Source: DAHUXD01 sp963736455 (GTDB lineage: Bacteria; Acidobacteriota; Thermoanaerobaculia; UBA5066; Gp7-AA6). Taken from it: a stretch of 64,000 nt of DNA. Where the stretch lies: assembly GCA_963736455.1 (NCBI GenBank), contig CAVTON010000001.1, positions 2,418,001 to 2,482,000 on the forward strand, written 5' to 3'. Shown here in pieces: positions 8,665 through 19,847 of this stretch (position 1 is the stretch's first letter; each line of letters starts with the position of its first letter). The notes beneath the pieces are model-generated. The model ran no database searches. It saw nothing but the letters and a program-made list of their open reading frames with translations, and was not told where the DNA came from. The position numbers were made by a program, and so were the translations under genes.

Positions 8665-9432
8665 ATGGCTCGAATCGTCGCGATCGCCAACCAGAAGGGC
8701 GGAGTCGGCAAGACGACGACCGCGATCAATCTGGCGGCCGCCCTGGCGGCATACGACCAGAAGGTTCTGCTCATCGATCTCGATCCCCAGGCCAACGCGA
8801 CTTCGGGCCTGGGCTTTTCCAAGCGCGAGGAAAGCGGAACGGTGTACACCGCACTGCTGTCGGGAGAGGTCGCTCCCGTCGTCCGTGAAACCGCTTTTCC
8901 CAACCTTTGGATGGTTCCTTCGGGGCGCGATCTCGTGGGAGCCGAGATCGAGCTCGTCAATCACCCGGACCGCGAGGCTCGGCTCCGGTTTGCGCTCGGA
9001 GCGGTGCGCGGCGCCTATGACATCGTTCTGATCGATTGCCCGCCGTCGCTCTCGCTCCTGACGGTCAACGCTCTGACGGCCGCGGATTCGGTCCTGGTGC
9101 CGATACAGACCGAATATTTCGCCCTCGAGGGCCTTACGGAGCTCCTCGAAACGATCGAGCGCGTGCGCGATACCTTCAACCCGCTCCTCTCGATGGAAGG
9201 CATCGTTCTGACGATGTTCGACGAGCGCACGAACCTCGCCCGGCAGGTCGTCGACGACATTCGAAAGCACTTCGGCGACAAGGTGTTTGAGACGGTGATT
9301 CCGAGAAACGTCCGACTCGGGGAAGCGCCATCGTTCGGGAAGCCCGTTCTGGCTTACGACATCAAGTCCCGGGGCGCCGAGGCGTATCTCGCCCTCGGAC
9401 GCGAGTTCCTGAAGCGACGGAGGTCGAAATGA
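8665..9432 (+). CDS. parA: Chromosome-partitioning ATPase ParA (Soj)
   Basis: ParA is a Walker-type ATPase that binds DNA non-specifically as an ATP dimer and drives segregation of ParB-parS complexes. The 255-residue protein begins with the deviant Walker A KGGVGKTTTAINLAAALA (about 11-28), followed by LLIDLDPQANAT and the IDCPPSLSLLT motif. Length and motifs are typical for chromosomal ParA. It overlaps parB by 4 bases (ATGA) and follows a parS site. Confidence 0.97.
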   Translation: MARIVAIANQKGGVGKTTTAINLAAALAAYDQKVLLIDLDPQANATSGLGFSKREESGTVYTALLSGEVAPVVRETAFPNLWMVPSGRDLVGAEIELVNHPDREARLRFALGAVRGAYDIVLIDCPPSLSLLTVNALTAADSVLVPIQTEYFALEGLTELLETIERVRDTFNPLLSMEGIVLTMFDERTNLARQVVDDIRKHFGDKVFETVIPRNVRLGEAPSFGKPVLAYDIKSRGAEAYLALGREFLKRRRSK

Positions 9433-10280
9433 GCATCCGTAAGCCGGCCCTCGGCCGAGGTCTCTCGGCCCTTCTTCCGGGCAAGGACGATGTTCCACGT
9501 GGAACCTATCCGAGAGAGGTCGAGATCGACCGGTTGACTCCTTCCCGGTTTCAACCCAGACGCGACTTCTCGGAGGCAGCCCTGGCGGATCTGGCCCGGT
9601 CGATCCGAGAGCAGGGAATCGTCCAGCCCATCGTCGTCGTCGCCCGGGGCGAGAAGTTCGAGATCGTTGCGGGGGAGCGCCGCTGGCGTGCGGCGGCAAT
9701 CGCCGGCCTCGACCGGGTTCCGATCACGGTTCGCGAAAAGAGCTCCGATCGAGACCTTCTCGAGGCCGCGCTCGTCGAGAACCTCCAGCGCGAGGACTTG
9801 AATGTTCTCGAGGCCGCCGAAGCCTATGCGCGACTGCGCGAGGAGTTCGCGCTGACCCAGGAGAAGATCGCCGAGCGCGTCGGTAAGGACCGCGCGACAA
9901 TAGCTAACACACTGAGAATATTGAAGTTATCGTCGCGGGTGAGAGACAGGATCCGCTCAGGCGAGCTTTCCGCTGGCCATGCCCGCGCGCTCGTTGCCCT
10001 CGCTGCAACGGATGACCAGGAGCAGCTTGCCGAGGAGATCGTGCGCCGCTCGCTGTCCGTCCGTCAGACCGAGAAGCGCGTCGCGAGGCTCTCGGCCGGC
10101 GACCGCGTCGTGTCGGAACGCCGCCGGGATCCCTTCACGCGCGATGCCGAGGAGAAGCTGACGAGGCAGCTCCAGACGAAAGTCCGCATCGCGCGCCGCC
10201 GTCGCGGAGGCCGGATCGAAATTGCCTTTGGATCCGAGGACGAATTGATCCGAATCTACGAGCGACTCGCGGGAAAATAG
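9429..10280 (+). CDS. parB: Chromosome-partitioning protein ParB (Spo0J)
   Basis: ParB is a CTPase clamp that loads at parS and spreads along DNA. The 283-residue product has the start KPALGRGLSALLP, the N-terminal CTP-binding region with EQGIVQPIVV and GERRWRAA, the LVENLQREDLN motif, a helix-turn-helix (TQEKIAERVGKDRATIANTL) and a C-terminal dimerisation segment. A second parS-like site lies inside its 5' coding region. The start overlaps the parA stop by 4 bases. Confidence 0.97.
   Translation: MSIRKPALGRGLSALLPGKDDVPRGTYPREVEIDRLTPSRFQPRRDFSEAALADLARSIREQGIVQPIVVVARGEKFEIVAGERRWRAAAIAGLDRVPITVREKSSDRDLLEAALVENLQREDLNVLEAAEAYARLREEFALTQEKIAERVGKDRATIANTLRILKLSSRVRDRIRSGELSAGHARALVALAATDDQEQLAEEIVRRSLSVRQTEKRVARLSAGDRVVSERRRDPFTRDAEEKLTRQLQTKVRIARRRRGGRIEIAFGSEDELIRIYERLAGK
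9491..9506. promoter_or_regulatory. parS-like site 2 inside parB
   Basis: TGTTCCACGTGGAACC matches the perfect parS palindrome found 895 bases upstream at 15 of 16 positions. It lies within the first 30 codons of parB and encodes part of the variable linker (DVPRG), a common location for an embedded parS. Confidence 0.85.
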
Positions 10281-10331
10281 CGACTTTCCCAGGACACGAT
10301 CGTTCTCTCGAACTTCCCAGGAGGAGATCCA

Positions 10332-10718
10332 ATGAAGACTCGAAGCGACGGCGCGACTCTAAACGGCTTTCTCGACAAGGGAAGCCACTTGAAGGGCGAG
10401 CTGACCTTCGAAGAAACCTTCCGCATCGACGGGCGGTTCGAGGGAAGGATTCCTTCGGGCAGCGAGCTGATCCTGGGGGATTCCGCGGAAGTGGATGCCG
10501 AGATCCGCGTCGAGCGTCTCTCGATCAACGGCGCGTTGAAGGGATCGGTCCACGCCAGCGAGCGGGTCGAGATCCATCCGCGCGCGCGGGTCACGGCGGA
10601 GATTCACACGCCGGTCCTGCGCATCGAAGAGGGCGCCTTTTTCCAGGGCTCTTGCACGATGGGAGACGACGCTGCACCGAAGCTCGTCGAGGCTCCCGGA
10701 TCGGTCGCGCGCAAATAA
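10332..10718 (+). CDS. Bactofilin-family cytoskeletal protein
   Basis: Bactofilins are small right-handed beta-helix proteins that polymerise without nucleotide and scaffold cell-shape, stalk or chromosome-partition machinery. The 128-residue product has short disordered ends and a central repeat of beta-helix turns (GRFEGRIPSGSELILGD, then ALKGSVHASERVEI). A strong Shine-Dalgarno sequence, AGGAGGAG, precedes the ATG. Position directly after parAB is notable because bactofilins in Myxococcus scaffold ParABS, but no functional link is shown here. Confidence 0.88.
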   Translation: MKTRSDGATLNGFLDKGSHLKGELTFEETFRIDGRFEGRIPSGSELILGDSAEVDAEIRVERLSINGALKGSVHASERVEIHPRARVTAEIHTPVLRIEEGAFFQGSCTMGDDAAPKLVEAPGSVARK

Positions 10719-10834
10719 TTCGAGACAAAAGAGTTAATTATTGAAGCCAAGGCCGCCTCAACTTCGTCCCCGGCGCTCGACTCCGAACTCCCGACTGTGC
10801 TATTGATCCGCGGTTTTCTCGGGGACTTTCTCCA

Positions 10835-11269
10835 ATGATCGAAGCACCCAACGTCGCCGGTCTCTATGTGATTCTTGCCTTCGGGATCTCCTATTGGATC
10901 CTGAAGAGATACCTCTTCGTTCCGCTGTCGGAGATTCTCGACGCGCGCGAATCGGCCGAGCTCGAAGCCGAGAAGGCGTATGCGGCGAGCCTCGCGCAGC
11001 TCGAAAAGGCGGTCGAAGCCGGCGAAGAGAAGCTCTCGGAGGCGCGGCGCGAGGCTCTGAAGACCCGGGAATCGCTGCGCTCCGAAGGTTCGGCGCTGCT
11101 CGAGGGCAAGCTCTCCGAGACTCACCGGATCGCCCAGGACTCGGTCGATCGAGGAGCCCGGGAGATCGCTTCGCAATCGGCCGCCTCCGCCAGGGAGCTG
11201 CCCGAGCGAGCGCGCAGCATCGCGCGCGAGCTCGCCGAAAAGATCCTCGGACGAAAGCTCGCCGCGTGA
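10835..11269 (+). CDS. atpX: ATP synthase F0 subunit b' (first b-type)
   Basis: This is one of two peripheral-stalk b-type subunits. The 144-residue product has a single N-terminal membrane segment (about 7-25, FGISYWILKRYLFVPLSEIL) and then a long Glu/Lys/Ala-rich helix, the typical b/b' layout. The end overlaps the GTG of the second b gene by 4 bases. Organisms with two b subunits use a b-b' heterodimer to connect F0 to delta. The symbol follows usage in some delta-proteobacteria. Confidence 0.85.
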   Translation: MIEAPNVAGLYVILAFGISYWILKRYLFVPLSEILDARESAELEAEKAYAASLAQLEKAVEAGEEKLSEARREALKTRESLRSEGSALLEGKLSETHRIAQDSVDRGAREIASQSAASARELPERARSIARELAEKILGRKLAA

Positions 11270-11829
11270 GTTTTCCCGCCAGCCTGCCCGCCTTCTGCGG
11301 CGCTGCGATGTTCGTGTCGCAGGAGGGGCGCGAAGCGTCGAAGTTCCTGGGCCTGCCCCTCTGGATCTGGCAGGTCCTGAACCTCGGCCTCTTTCTCGCC
11401 GTCCTGCTCTACTTCATCGCCAAGCCCCTGGCGGAGACCTTCCGCAAGCGCCAGCTCGAGATCGAGCGGCGCCGCCAGGAGGCGGAGCGGCAGCGGGCTT
11501 CGGTCGATCGGCTGGCCATGGACATCCGGGAAAAGACGGCGAAGATCGAGCGAGAGATCGAGGAGATCCGCAGGCAGGGCCGTCTCGACGGGGAAGAGGC
11601 GCGCCGGGCCCTGGCGGCCCGCGCGGACGAGGAAGCCGGCCGCATTCGCCAGGACGCCGCCGACGAGATCGACCGGCGGGTCGCCGCGGCCCGCGAGGAG
11701 CTGCGCCGCGCGGCCGCCGACGCGGCCGGCAGCGCCGCCTCCGAGATCCTGTCTCGCGAGATCACTCCCGCCGACCGGGAGCGGCTGCTCGCCGACAGCG
11801 TCGCCCGCCTGAAGGGCAGCGGCCGATGA
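11266..11829 (+). CDS. atpF: ATP synthase F0 subunit b
   Basis: This is the second peripheral-stalk subunit. From the GTG at 11266, coupled to the previous stop by a 4-base overlap, the 187-residue product starts with a short hydrophobic leader, followed by the real membrane helix (LGLPLWIWQVLNLGLFLAVL). A long charged coiled coil rich in EEIRRQGR and REELRRAAADA repeats comes next. A later ATG at 11308 would give 173 residues without the leader. It overlaps atpH by 4 bases. Confidence 0.88.
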   Translation: MSFPASLPAFCGAAMFVSQEGREASKFLGLPLWIWQVLNLGLFLAVLLYFIAKPLAETFRKRQLEIERRRQEAERQRASVDRLAMDIREKTAKIEREIEEIRRQGRLDGEEARRALAARADEEAGRIRQDAADEIDRRVAAAREELRRAAADAAGSAASEILSREITPADRERLLADSVARLKGSGR

Positions 11830-12371
11830 GCGCCTTCACGCGGCCGTACGCCCGCGCGTTTCTCGAAGCGGCTCCGCCCGGCTTCGACATCGGCCGTTTT
11901 CTCGAGGCGGGTGAGTCGATCGCGCAGGCCTTCGCGGCCAATCCGGCGCTGCGCGCCTTTCTGCTCGCCCCCAACGTTCCTCGCGAAGCCAAGAGCCGCA
12001 CGATCGCCGCGCTGGCCGGCAAGGCGGGTCTCGACGAATACGGCACGCGGTTCCTGCAGGTCCTTCTGAGAAATCACCGCCTCCTCGAGGCGGGCCAGGT
12101 TTTTCGTGCGCTGCGCGAATTGAACGACGACCGGCAGAACATTCTCCGCGTCCGGGTCACGGTGCCCGCGAGCCTGAGCGACGCCGAGCGCCGCGCCGTG
12201 GAGGAAGCCATCGCCGCGCGGACGGGAAAGACCGTTCGAAGCGAAATCGACCTCGACCCGAAGCTGCTCGGCGGCTTCATCGCGCGGGCGGGATCGCAGG
12301 TCTTCGATGGCTCCGTGGCCGCCGCGATCCGGCGGTTCGAAGCCCAAGTCAAAGAGAGAACGGGGGCCTGA
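11826..12371 (+). CDS. atpH: ATP synthase F1 subunit delta
   Basis: The delta subunit links the b stalk to the top of the F1 head. The 181-residue product begins SAFTRPYARAFLEAA, the usual delta N-terminal helix, and ends with the conserved DPKLLGGFIARAGSQVFDGSV motif. Its length is normal. It overlaps atpF by 4 bases (ATGA), and atpA follows almost immediately. Confidence 0.94.
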   Translation: MSAFTRPYARAFLEAAPPGFDIGRFLEAGESIAQAFAANPALRAFLLAPNVPREAKSRTIAALAGKAGLDEYGTRFLQVLLRNHRLLEAGQVFRALRELNDDRQNILRVRVTVPASLSDAERRAVEEAIAARTGKTVRSEIDLDPKLLGGFIARAGSQVFDGSVAAAIRRFEAQVKERTGA

Positions 12372-12372
12372 G

Positions 12373-13905
<1,533 letters not shown>

Positions 13906-13912
13906 CCGACCC

Positions 13913-14785
13913 ATGCCGTCCCTCATCGACATCCGCCGCCGGCTGCGCTCGGTCAAGAGCACGCAGCAGATCACCAAGGCCATGAAAATGGTCGCCGCGG
14001 CCAAGCTGCGCCGTGCGCAGGACCGCGTCGTCGGCGCCCGCCCGTACGCAAAGCTTCTCGGCGGCGTCCTCGCGTCGGTCACGGCGCACGCGGGCGAGGT
14101 CAGGGAGCCGCTTCTGGCCGCCCGGGAGGAGAAGCGGGTGGTCGTCGTCGTCGTCGCCGGCGACCGCGGCCTGGCCGGCGCCTTCAACACGAACGTCCAC
14201 AAGGCCACGCTCCACCTGCTGGCCGCCCACCCGGAGTGGGAGGAGATCCGGATCCTTCCCGTCGGCAAGAAGGCCGTCGACTTCTGGAAACGCCGCAAGT
14301 ACCCGCTCACAGAAAAGACCTATTCCGGCATCTTCGACAAGCTGAATTTCGGAAACGCCCGGGAGATCGCGACCGCCCTCGCCGACGCGTTCCTCGGGGA
14401 GCGAATCGACGCCGCCTACGTCGTCGTCAACGAGTTCCGCTCGATCCTCTCGCAGGTGGTCCAGACGTCGAAGGTCCTGCCCCTCTCGCCCGAGCCGGCG
14501 GCCGCCGCGGAAGCGGGCGATCCCGGGGTCGAGTACATCTTCGAGCCCGACGCGAAGAAGATCCTGGCCTTCCTCCTGCCGCGCTACCTGGAGTTCACGA
14601 TCTACCGGGCCCTCGCGGAGTCGGCGGCGGCCGAGATGGGCGCGCGCATGACGGCGATGGGCGCGGCCACGAAAAACGCGGGCGAAATGATCGACAAGCT
14701 CACTCTGACCTACAACCGGGCCCGTCAGGCACGGATCACCAAGGAACTGATCGAAATCATTTCCGGCGCCGCGGCGCTGGAGTAA
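13913..14785 (+). CDS. atpG: ATP synthase F1 subunit gamma
   Basis: Gamma is the rotating central shaft. The 290-residue product starts MPSLIDIRRRLRSVKSTQQI with the classic TKAMKMVAAAKLRRAQ helix and ends with TLTYNRARQARITKELIEII, the C-terminal helix pairing with the first. The middle contains GDRGLAGAFN. It begins 7 bases after atpA and ends 17 bases before atpD. Confidence 0.97.
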   Translation: MPSLIDIRRRLRSVKSTQQITKAMKMVAAAKLRRAQDRVVGARPYAKLLGGVLASVTAHAGEVREPLLAAREEKRVVVVVVAGDRGLAGAFNTNVHKATLHLLAAHPEWEEIRILPVGKKAVDFWKRRKYPLTEKTYSGIFDKLNFGNAREIATALADAFLGERIDAAYVVVNEFRSILSQVVQTSKVLPLSPEPAAAAEAGDPGVEYIFEPDAKKILAFLLPRYLEFTIYRALAESAAAEMGARMTAMGAATKNAGEMIDKLTLTYNRARQARITKELIEIISGAAALE

Positions 14786-14802
14786 GCGAAGAGAGGCGGA
14801 CC

Positions 14803-16248
<1,446 letters not shown>

Positions 16249-16249
16249 C

Positions 16250-16645
16250 ATGGCCTTGCAGCTTCTGGTCGTCACTCCCGAGCGCCGCGTCCTCGAGGCG
16301 GAGGCCGACGAAGTCGAGCTGCCGGGGGCGCAGGGCTACCTCGGGATCCTGCCCGGACATGCTCCGCTCATCACGCTGCTCGGAACGGGGATCCTGACCT
16401 CCCGCCGCGGCGGCAGCGCGACGGCCCTGGCGGTCTCTTCCGGCCTGGCCGAGGTCTCGGCCGATCGCGTGTCGGTGCTCGCCGATTCGGCCGAGGGCGC
16501 TTCGGAGATCGACGCGGCATCCGCCGAGCGCGAGCGCGCGAAGGCCGAGGAAGAGATGAAGACGGCCGGCGTCGATACCCTCGACGTCATCCGCACGCGG
16601 TTGGAGCTCGCCCAGGCGCGGATAACCGTCGCCTCCGCGAAGTGA
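16250..16645 (+). CDS. atpC: ATP synthase F1 subunit epsilon
   Basis: Epsilon couples gamma rotation to the c-ring and can inhibit hydrolysis. The 131-residue product has the beta-sandwich start MALQLLVVTPERRVLEAEAD with the LPGAQGYLGILPGHAPLITLL motif, then a C-terminal helical pair. It is the last gene of the operon. The a (atpB) and c (atpE) genes are absent from this window, so F0 is encoded at two loci. A hairpin-rich repeat starts 3 bases after the stop region. Confidence 0.95.
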   Translation: MALQLLVVTPERRVLEAEADEVELPGAQGYLGILPGHAPLITLLGTGILTSRRGGSATALAVSSGLAEVSADRVSVLADSAEGASEIDAASAERERAKAEEEMKTAGVDTLDVIRTRLELAQARITVASAK

Positions 16646-16648
16646 GGG

Positions 16649-16790
16649 ATCTGCGCGCCCTGTGGGCGCGCACCGGCCGGCGGCTCGCGCAAAGGCGCTC
16701 GACCGCCGGCCTGATCCCTCACTTCGCTCCGGCTCCCGCGGCGTGAGCCTCCTCCCTCGCTTCGCTCGGGAGACTTCTCACGCCGCGAAC
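16649..16790. repeat. Structured intergenic repeat, copy 1
   Basis: This roughly 140-bp element recurs at 27086-27229 and 39723-39865. It contains three successive hairpins: TGCGCGCCC/GGGCGCGCA (16652-16672, loop TGT), GGCCGGCGG/CCGCCGGCC (16675-16683 with 16703-16711) and CGCGGCGTGAG/CTCACGCCGCG (16737-16747 with 16777-16787). The last encloses a small TCCC/GGGA stem. It lies between atpC and the LOG-family gene. The rest of the gap (16791-16912) shows no gene; its GC-rich bases hold no other structure I can support. Confidence 0.85.
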
Positions 16791-16912
16791 TCCAGCCGCT
16801 GTGCGGCTCGAAAGCAAAACTCCCTCGCCCCCCGCACCCGACCACCAAAGGCGAGCCCCGGCGGTAGGGAACGCGGCCGATAACCGTCTCTCCCCTCTGA
16901 GAGAATGCCGGC

Positions 16913-17686
16913 GTGGCCGGCTCCGACGCCCCCGTACCGCCTGAGGGTTCCGAGCCGCCGGAGACCCCCGCAACCAACGAGCGGCTGTTTCTCTCCGGCC
17001 CGCGTTCGAGGACCAAAGAGTTTCTGTCGGTCCTCGAGATCATGTGGGAATTCATCCGCGGGTTTCGGACGCTGCATTTCGTCGGTCCGTGCGTCACGGT
17101 CTTCGGATCGGCCCGCTTCAAGGAGAGCCATCCCTACTACGCGCTGACCGAGAAGGTTGGGGCCGGGCTCGCGAAGCTCGGTTTCACGGTCATGACCGGC
17201 GGGGGTCCGGGAGTCATGGAGGCCGCCTGCCGCGGCGCGAAGAACGCCGGAGGCTACACGGTCGGCTGCAACATCGCCCTGCCCGAGGAGCAGAAGCTCA
17301 ATCCCTACGTGGATCGATCCGTCTCCTTCGAGCACTTCTTCGTCCGCAAGGTCATGCTCGTCAAGTACTCGTACGCGTTCGTCGTGATGCCGGGGGGCCT
17401 CGGGACGATGGACGAGCTCTTCGAGGCGCTGACGCTCATCCAGACGGCGAAGATCCAGAACTTTCCGGTCGTCCTGATGTCGACCGAGTACTACCGCCCG
17501 CTCATGGGCTTGCTCGTCAAGATGGTGGCCGCCGGGACGATCGCGAACACGGACCTCGACCTCCTCCTCCTGACCGATTCGGTCCAGGAGGCGATGGACC
17601 ACGTCCAGAAGTACGCGGTGCGTTCCTTCGGTCTCGACAAGCCGCCGACGAGGATGGAGAAGATGCGCATCCTCGGCGAAGAGTGA
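16913..17686 (+). CDS. LOG-family (TIGR00730) Rossmann-fold protein
   Basis: Members of this family are often cytokinin riboside monophosphate phosphoribohydrolases, which release a base from a nucleotide, or broader nucleotide hydrolases. The 257-residue product carries the family signature GGGPGVMEAACRGAK (about 98-112) and PGGLGTMDE (about 160-168), with the catalytic Arg/Glu region between them. The N-terminal 50 residues are a Pro/Glu-rich extension. It starts with GTG at 16913. The D-aminoacylase-like gene converges 7 bases downstream. The exact substrate cannot be read from sequence. Confidence 0.85.
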   Translation: MAGSDAPVPPEGSEPPETPATNERLFLSGPRSRTKEFLSVLEIMWEFIRGFRTLHFVGPCVTVFGSARFKESHPYYALTEKVGAGLAKLGFTVMTGGGPGVMEAACRGAKNAGGYTVGCNIALPEEQKLNPYVDRSVSFEHFFVRKVMLVKYSYAFVVMPGGLGTMDELFEALTLIQTAKIQNFPVVLMSTEYYRPLMGLLVKMVAAGTIANTDLDLLLLTDSVQEAMDHVQKYAVRSFGLDKPPTRMEKMRILGEE

Positions 17687-17692
17687 GATCGC

Positions 17693-19372
17693 CTACGGCG
17701 CGCGGAATCCGGGCCCCCGAAGGGCCTGTCCGGGTGCCGCGCCGGTGATGCGGCCTCCGTCCACGACGAGCACTCCGTTGACCGCGACGTACGGATATCC
17801 CGCGCTGTAGCGGCGGGGCTCCTCGTAGGTGGCGAGTTCCTGCACCTTCGCCAGGTCGACGACCACGAGGTCGGCCGCGAAGCCGGCCTTGACGAGCCCC
17901 CGACCGGTCAGGCCGGCCGCCTCGGCCGGAAACGAGGTCATCTTGCGCACCGCTTCTTCGAGGGGCAGCAGCTTCTCGTCGCGGACGTAGTGCCCGAGGA
18001 TGCGCGCGGTCGACGCCCACCCGCGCGGGTGGGACTTCTCCTGCGAGAAGATGCCGTCGGTCGCGCCGGCGCCGGAGTCCGTGCAGAACGCCACGAGCGG
18101 GCTCTTCAAAGCCAGGCGCACATCGTCCTCGTCCATCATGAAGATGATGCAGCCCGTGTTGGCGCGGTCGGCGATGACGAGATCGATCAGCGCGTCGCGG
18201 GGATCCTTCTTGTCTTCGGCGGCGATCTGGGCGATCGACTTGCCTTCGTACTTTTTGAGCGAGGGGTTCAGGACGGACGCGATCAGGACGCGATCCGGAC
18301 CGCCGGCGCCGAGATACTGGTTGGACCACTCGTCGGAATCCTCGAGCATCTCCTTCTTCGCCTTCTCGCGCTGCGCCGGATCCGCCAGACGCTTCAGGAG
18401 CGCGTCGCGGCCTCCCTCGCGGATCCACGGCGGCAGGCAGGCATCGAGGCCGTTGGCGCCCGCCGTGTAGGGATACTGGTTCGCGGCCACGTCGATCCCC
18501 TCGGCGCGGGCCGCCTTGATGCGGTCGAGGATCGCGGGCATCCGGCCCCAGTTCCTCTTGTACGCGGTCTTCAGGTGCCAGATCTGCGTGCGGATCCCGG
18601 CCTCCTTCGCGATGCGAAAGACCTCGTCCATCGAGGCGTCGATTGCGTTGGCCTCCGAGCGCTGATGGGTGAAGTACGCGCCGCCGTAGCGGGCGGCGAC
18701 CTTCGCCATCGCGATGAGCTCGTCGGTCGAGTTGTACATGTCCGGAACGTACTGGAGCGACGAGGAGACTCCGATGGCGCCGTCGCGCATCGCCTGGTCC
18801 ACGACGTCGCACATGCGCTTCAACTCCTCGGGAGTCGCGCGCCGGTCGGCCTTTCCGATGACGAAGTCGCGGACGCTCCCCGCTCCCACGAACGTGGCGA
18901 GGTTGATCGCGCTGCCGCGGCGCTCGAAGGTCCTGAAGTACCCGTCGAGCGTCGTGAAGTCGGGCGTGAAGCCGTAGCGATCCCAGACCTCCTTGCCCTC
19001 GGCGAGCATCGCGGCATTCAGGGGCGCGATCGAAGATCCCTCTCCCGTCACTTCGGTCGTGATGCCCTGCGTGATCTTCGAGGCCGCGCGTTTGTCGACG
19101 AGCACGTTGTACTCGGACTGGCCGAGCAGGTCGATGAACCCGGGCGTCACGTACATGCCAGCGGCATCGATCGTGCGGCGCGCGGCGTGTCCGGACAGGG
19201 CGCCGACCGCGGCGATTCGTCCGTCGCGCACACCGACGTCTGCCACGAACCAGGGCGCGCTCGAGCCGTCCACGACGCGGCCTCGCGTGATCAGCAGATC
19301 GTAGGGCGGGTCGGAGGGCGAGAGCGCGACCAGGAACACGAGCGCCGCGAGAGCCGGAAGCAGTTTCTTCAT
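17693..19372 (-). CDS. Exported D-aminoacylase-like amidohydrolase, variant metal site
   Basis: N-acyl-D-amino-acid deacylases (amidohydrolase_3 family) release D-amino acids from acylated forms. The 559-residue product has an N-terminal signal peptide (MKKLLPALAALVFLVALSP), then VVDGSSAPWFVADVGVRDGRIA and later HPRGWASTARILGHYVR, as in the family. The usual metal-binding PGFIDxHxH is replaced by PGFIDLLGQSE, so the first two histidines are absent. A second family member at 48061-49560 keeps the motif. The later residues HQRSE, IWHLK and CTDSG are present. It may be a variant hydrolase using one metal, or non-catalytic. Confidence 0.8.
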   Translation of the reverse strand: MKKLLPALAALVFLVALSPSDPPYDLLITRGRVVDGSSAPWFVADVGVRDGRIAAVGALSGHAARRTIDAAGMYVTPGFIDLLGQSEYNVLVDKRAASKITQGITTEVTGEGSSIAPLNAAMLAEGKEVWDRYGFTPDFTTLDGYFRTFERRGSAINLATFVGAGSVRDFVIGKADRRATPEELKRMCDVVDQAMRDGAIGVSSSLQYVPDMYNSTDELIAMAKVAARYGGAYFTHQRSEANAIDASMDEVFRIAKEAGIRTQIWHLKTAYKRNWGRMPAILDRIKAARAEGIDVAANQYPYTAGANGLDACLPPWIREGGRDALLKRLADPAQREKAKKEMLEDSDEWSNQYLGAGGPDRVLIASVLNPSLKKYEGKSIAQIAAEDKKDPRDALIDLVIADRANTGCIIFMMDEDDVRLALKSPLVAFCTDSGAGATDGIFSQEKSHPRGWASTARILGHYVRDEKLLPLEEAVRKMTSFPAEAAGLTGRGLVKAGFAADLVVVDLAKVQELATYEEPRRYSAGYPYVAVNGVLVVDGGRITGAAPGQALRGPGFRAP

Positions 19373-19435
19373 GGGCGCAACTCTACCGCCCTTCGTTCAC
19401 GCTGCGTTCATGGAGTCCCGACTAGCCTGCGAAGC

Positions 19436-19798
19436 ATGCGGCCCCTTCGCCTCTTCGCCATCGCGCTCGCCGCGGCCGCGCTCTCGAGCACCCTTCTCGC
19501 GGCGTCTCCGGACAAGGAGAAGACGAAAACGCACGGGTTCTCCGTCGCCGGCGTCGTCGCGCGGACCAACGAGGCGGCGCACACGTTCGTCGTGCGGACC
19601 TCGGCCGGCAAGGAGACCACCCTCGTCCGCACCACGGCGACCCGATTGAACGGCAAGGCGCTGGCTTCGGGCGACCGCGTCGCCGTCCGCTATCTCGAGC
19701 GCGACGGCAAGAAGATCGCGACCTCGATCCGGGTCGACCCGACCGCTCTCGCGACGGCCACGGCGACGCCGACCGCCGTCGCTCCCGCGGCGCGCTAG
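19436..19798 (+). CDS. Small secreted protein, unknown function
   Basis: The 120-residue product has a clear signal peptide (MRPLRLFAIALAAAALSSTLLAA) and then a compact beta-rich domain of about 70 residues: FSVAGVVARTNEAAHTFVVR, TTLVRTTATRLNGKALASGD, RVAVRYLERDGKK. This resembles the small OB-like folds seen in DUF5666-type proteins, in which a metal or ligand role is unknown. The tail is low-complexity Ala/Thr/Pro. It is divergent from the D-aminoacylase gene, with about 63 bases between. Confidence 0.7.
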   Translation: MRPLRLFAIALAAAALSSTLLAASPDKEKTKTHGFSVAGVVARTNEAAHTFVVRTSAGKETTLVRTTATRLNGKALASGDRVAVRYLERDGKKIATSIRVDPTALATATATPTAVAPAAR

Positions 19799-19847
19799 CG
19801 CCGTTTCGCCCGCCGCTCCTGTAACCTTCGGGCGCAGGAATGCGCTC

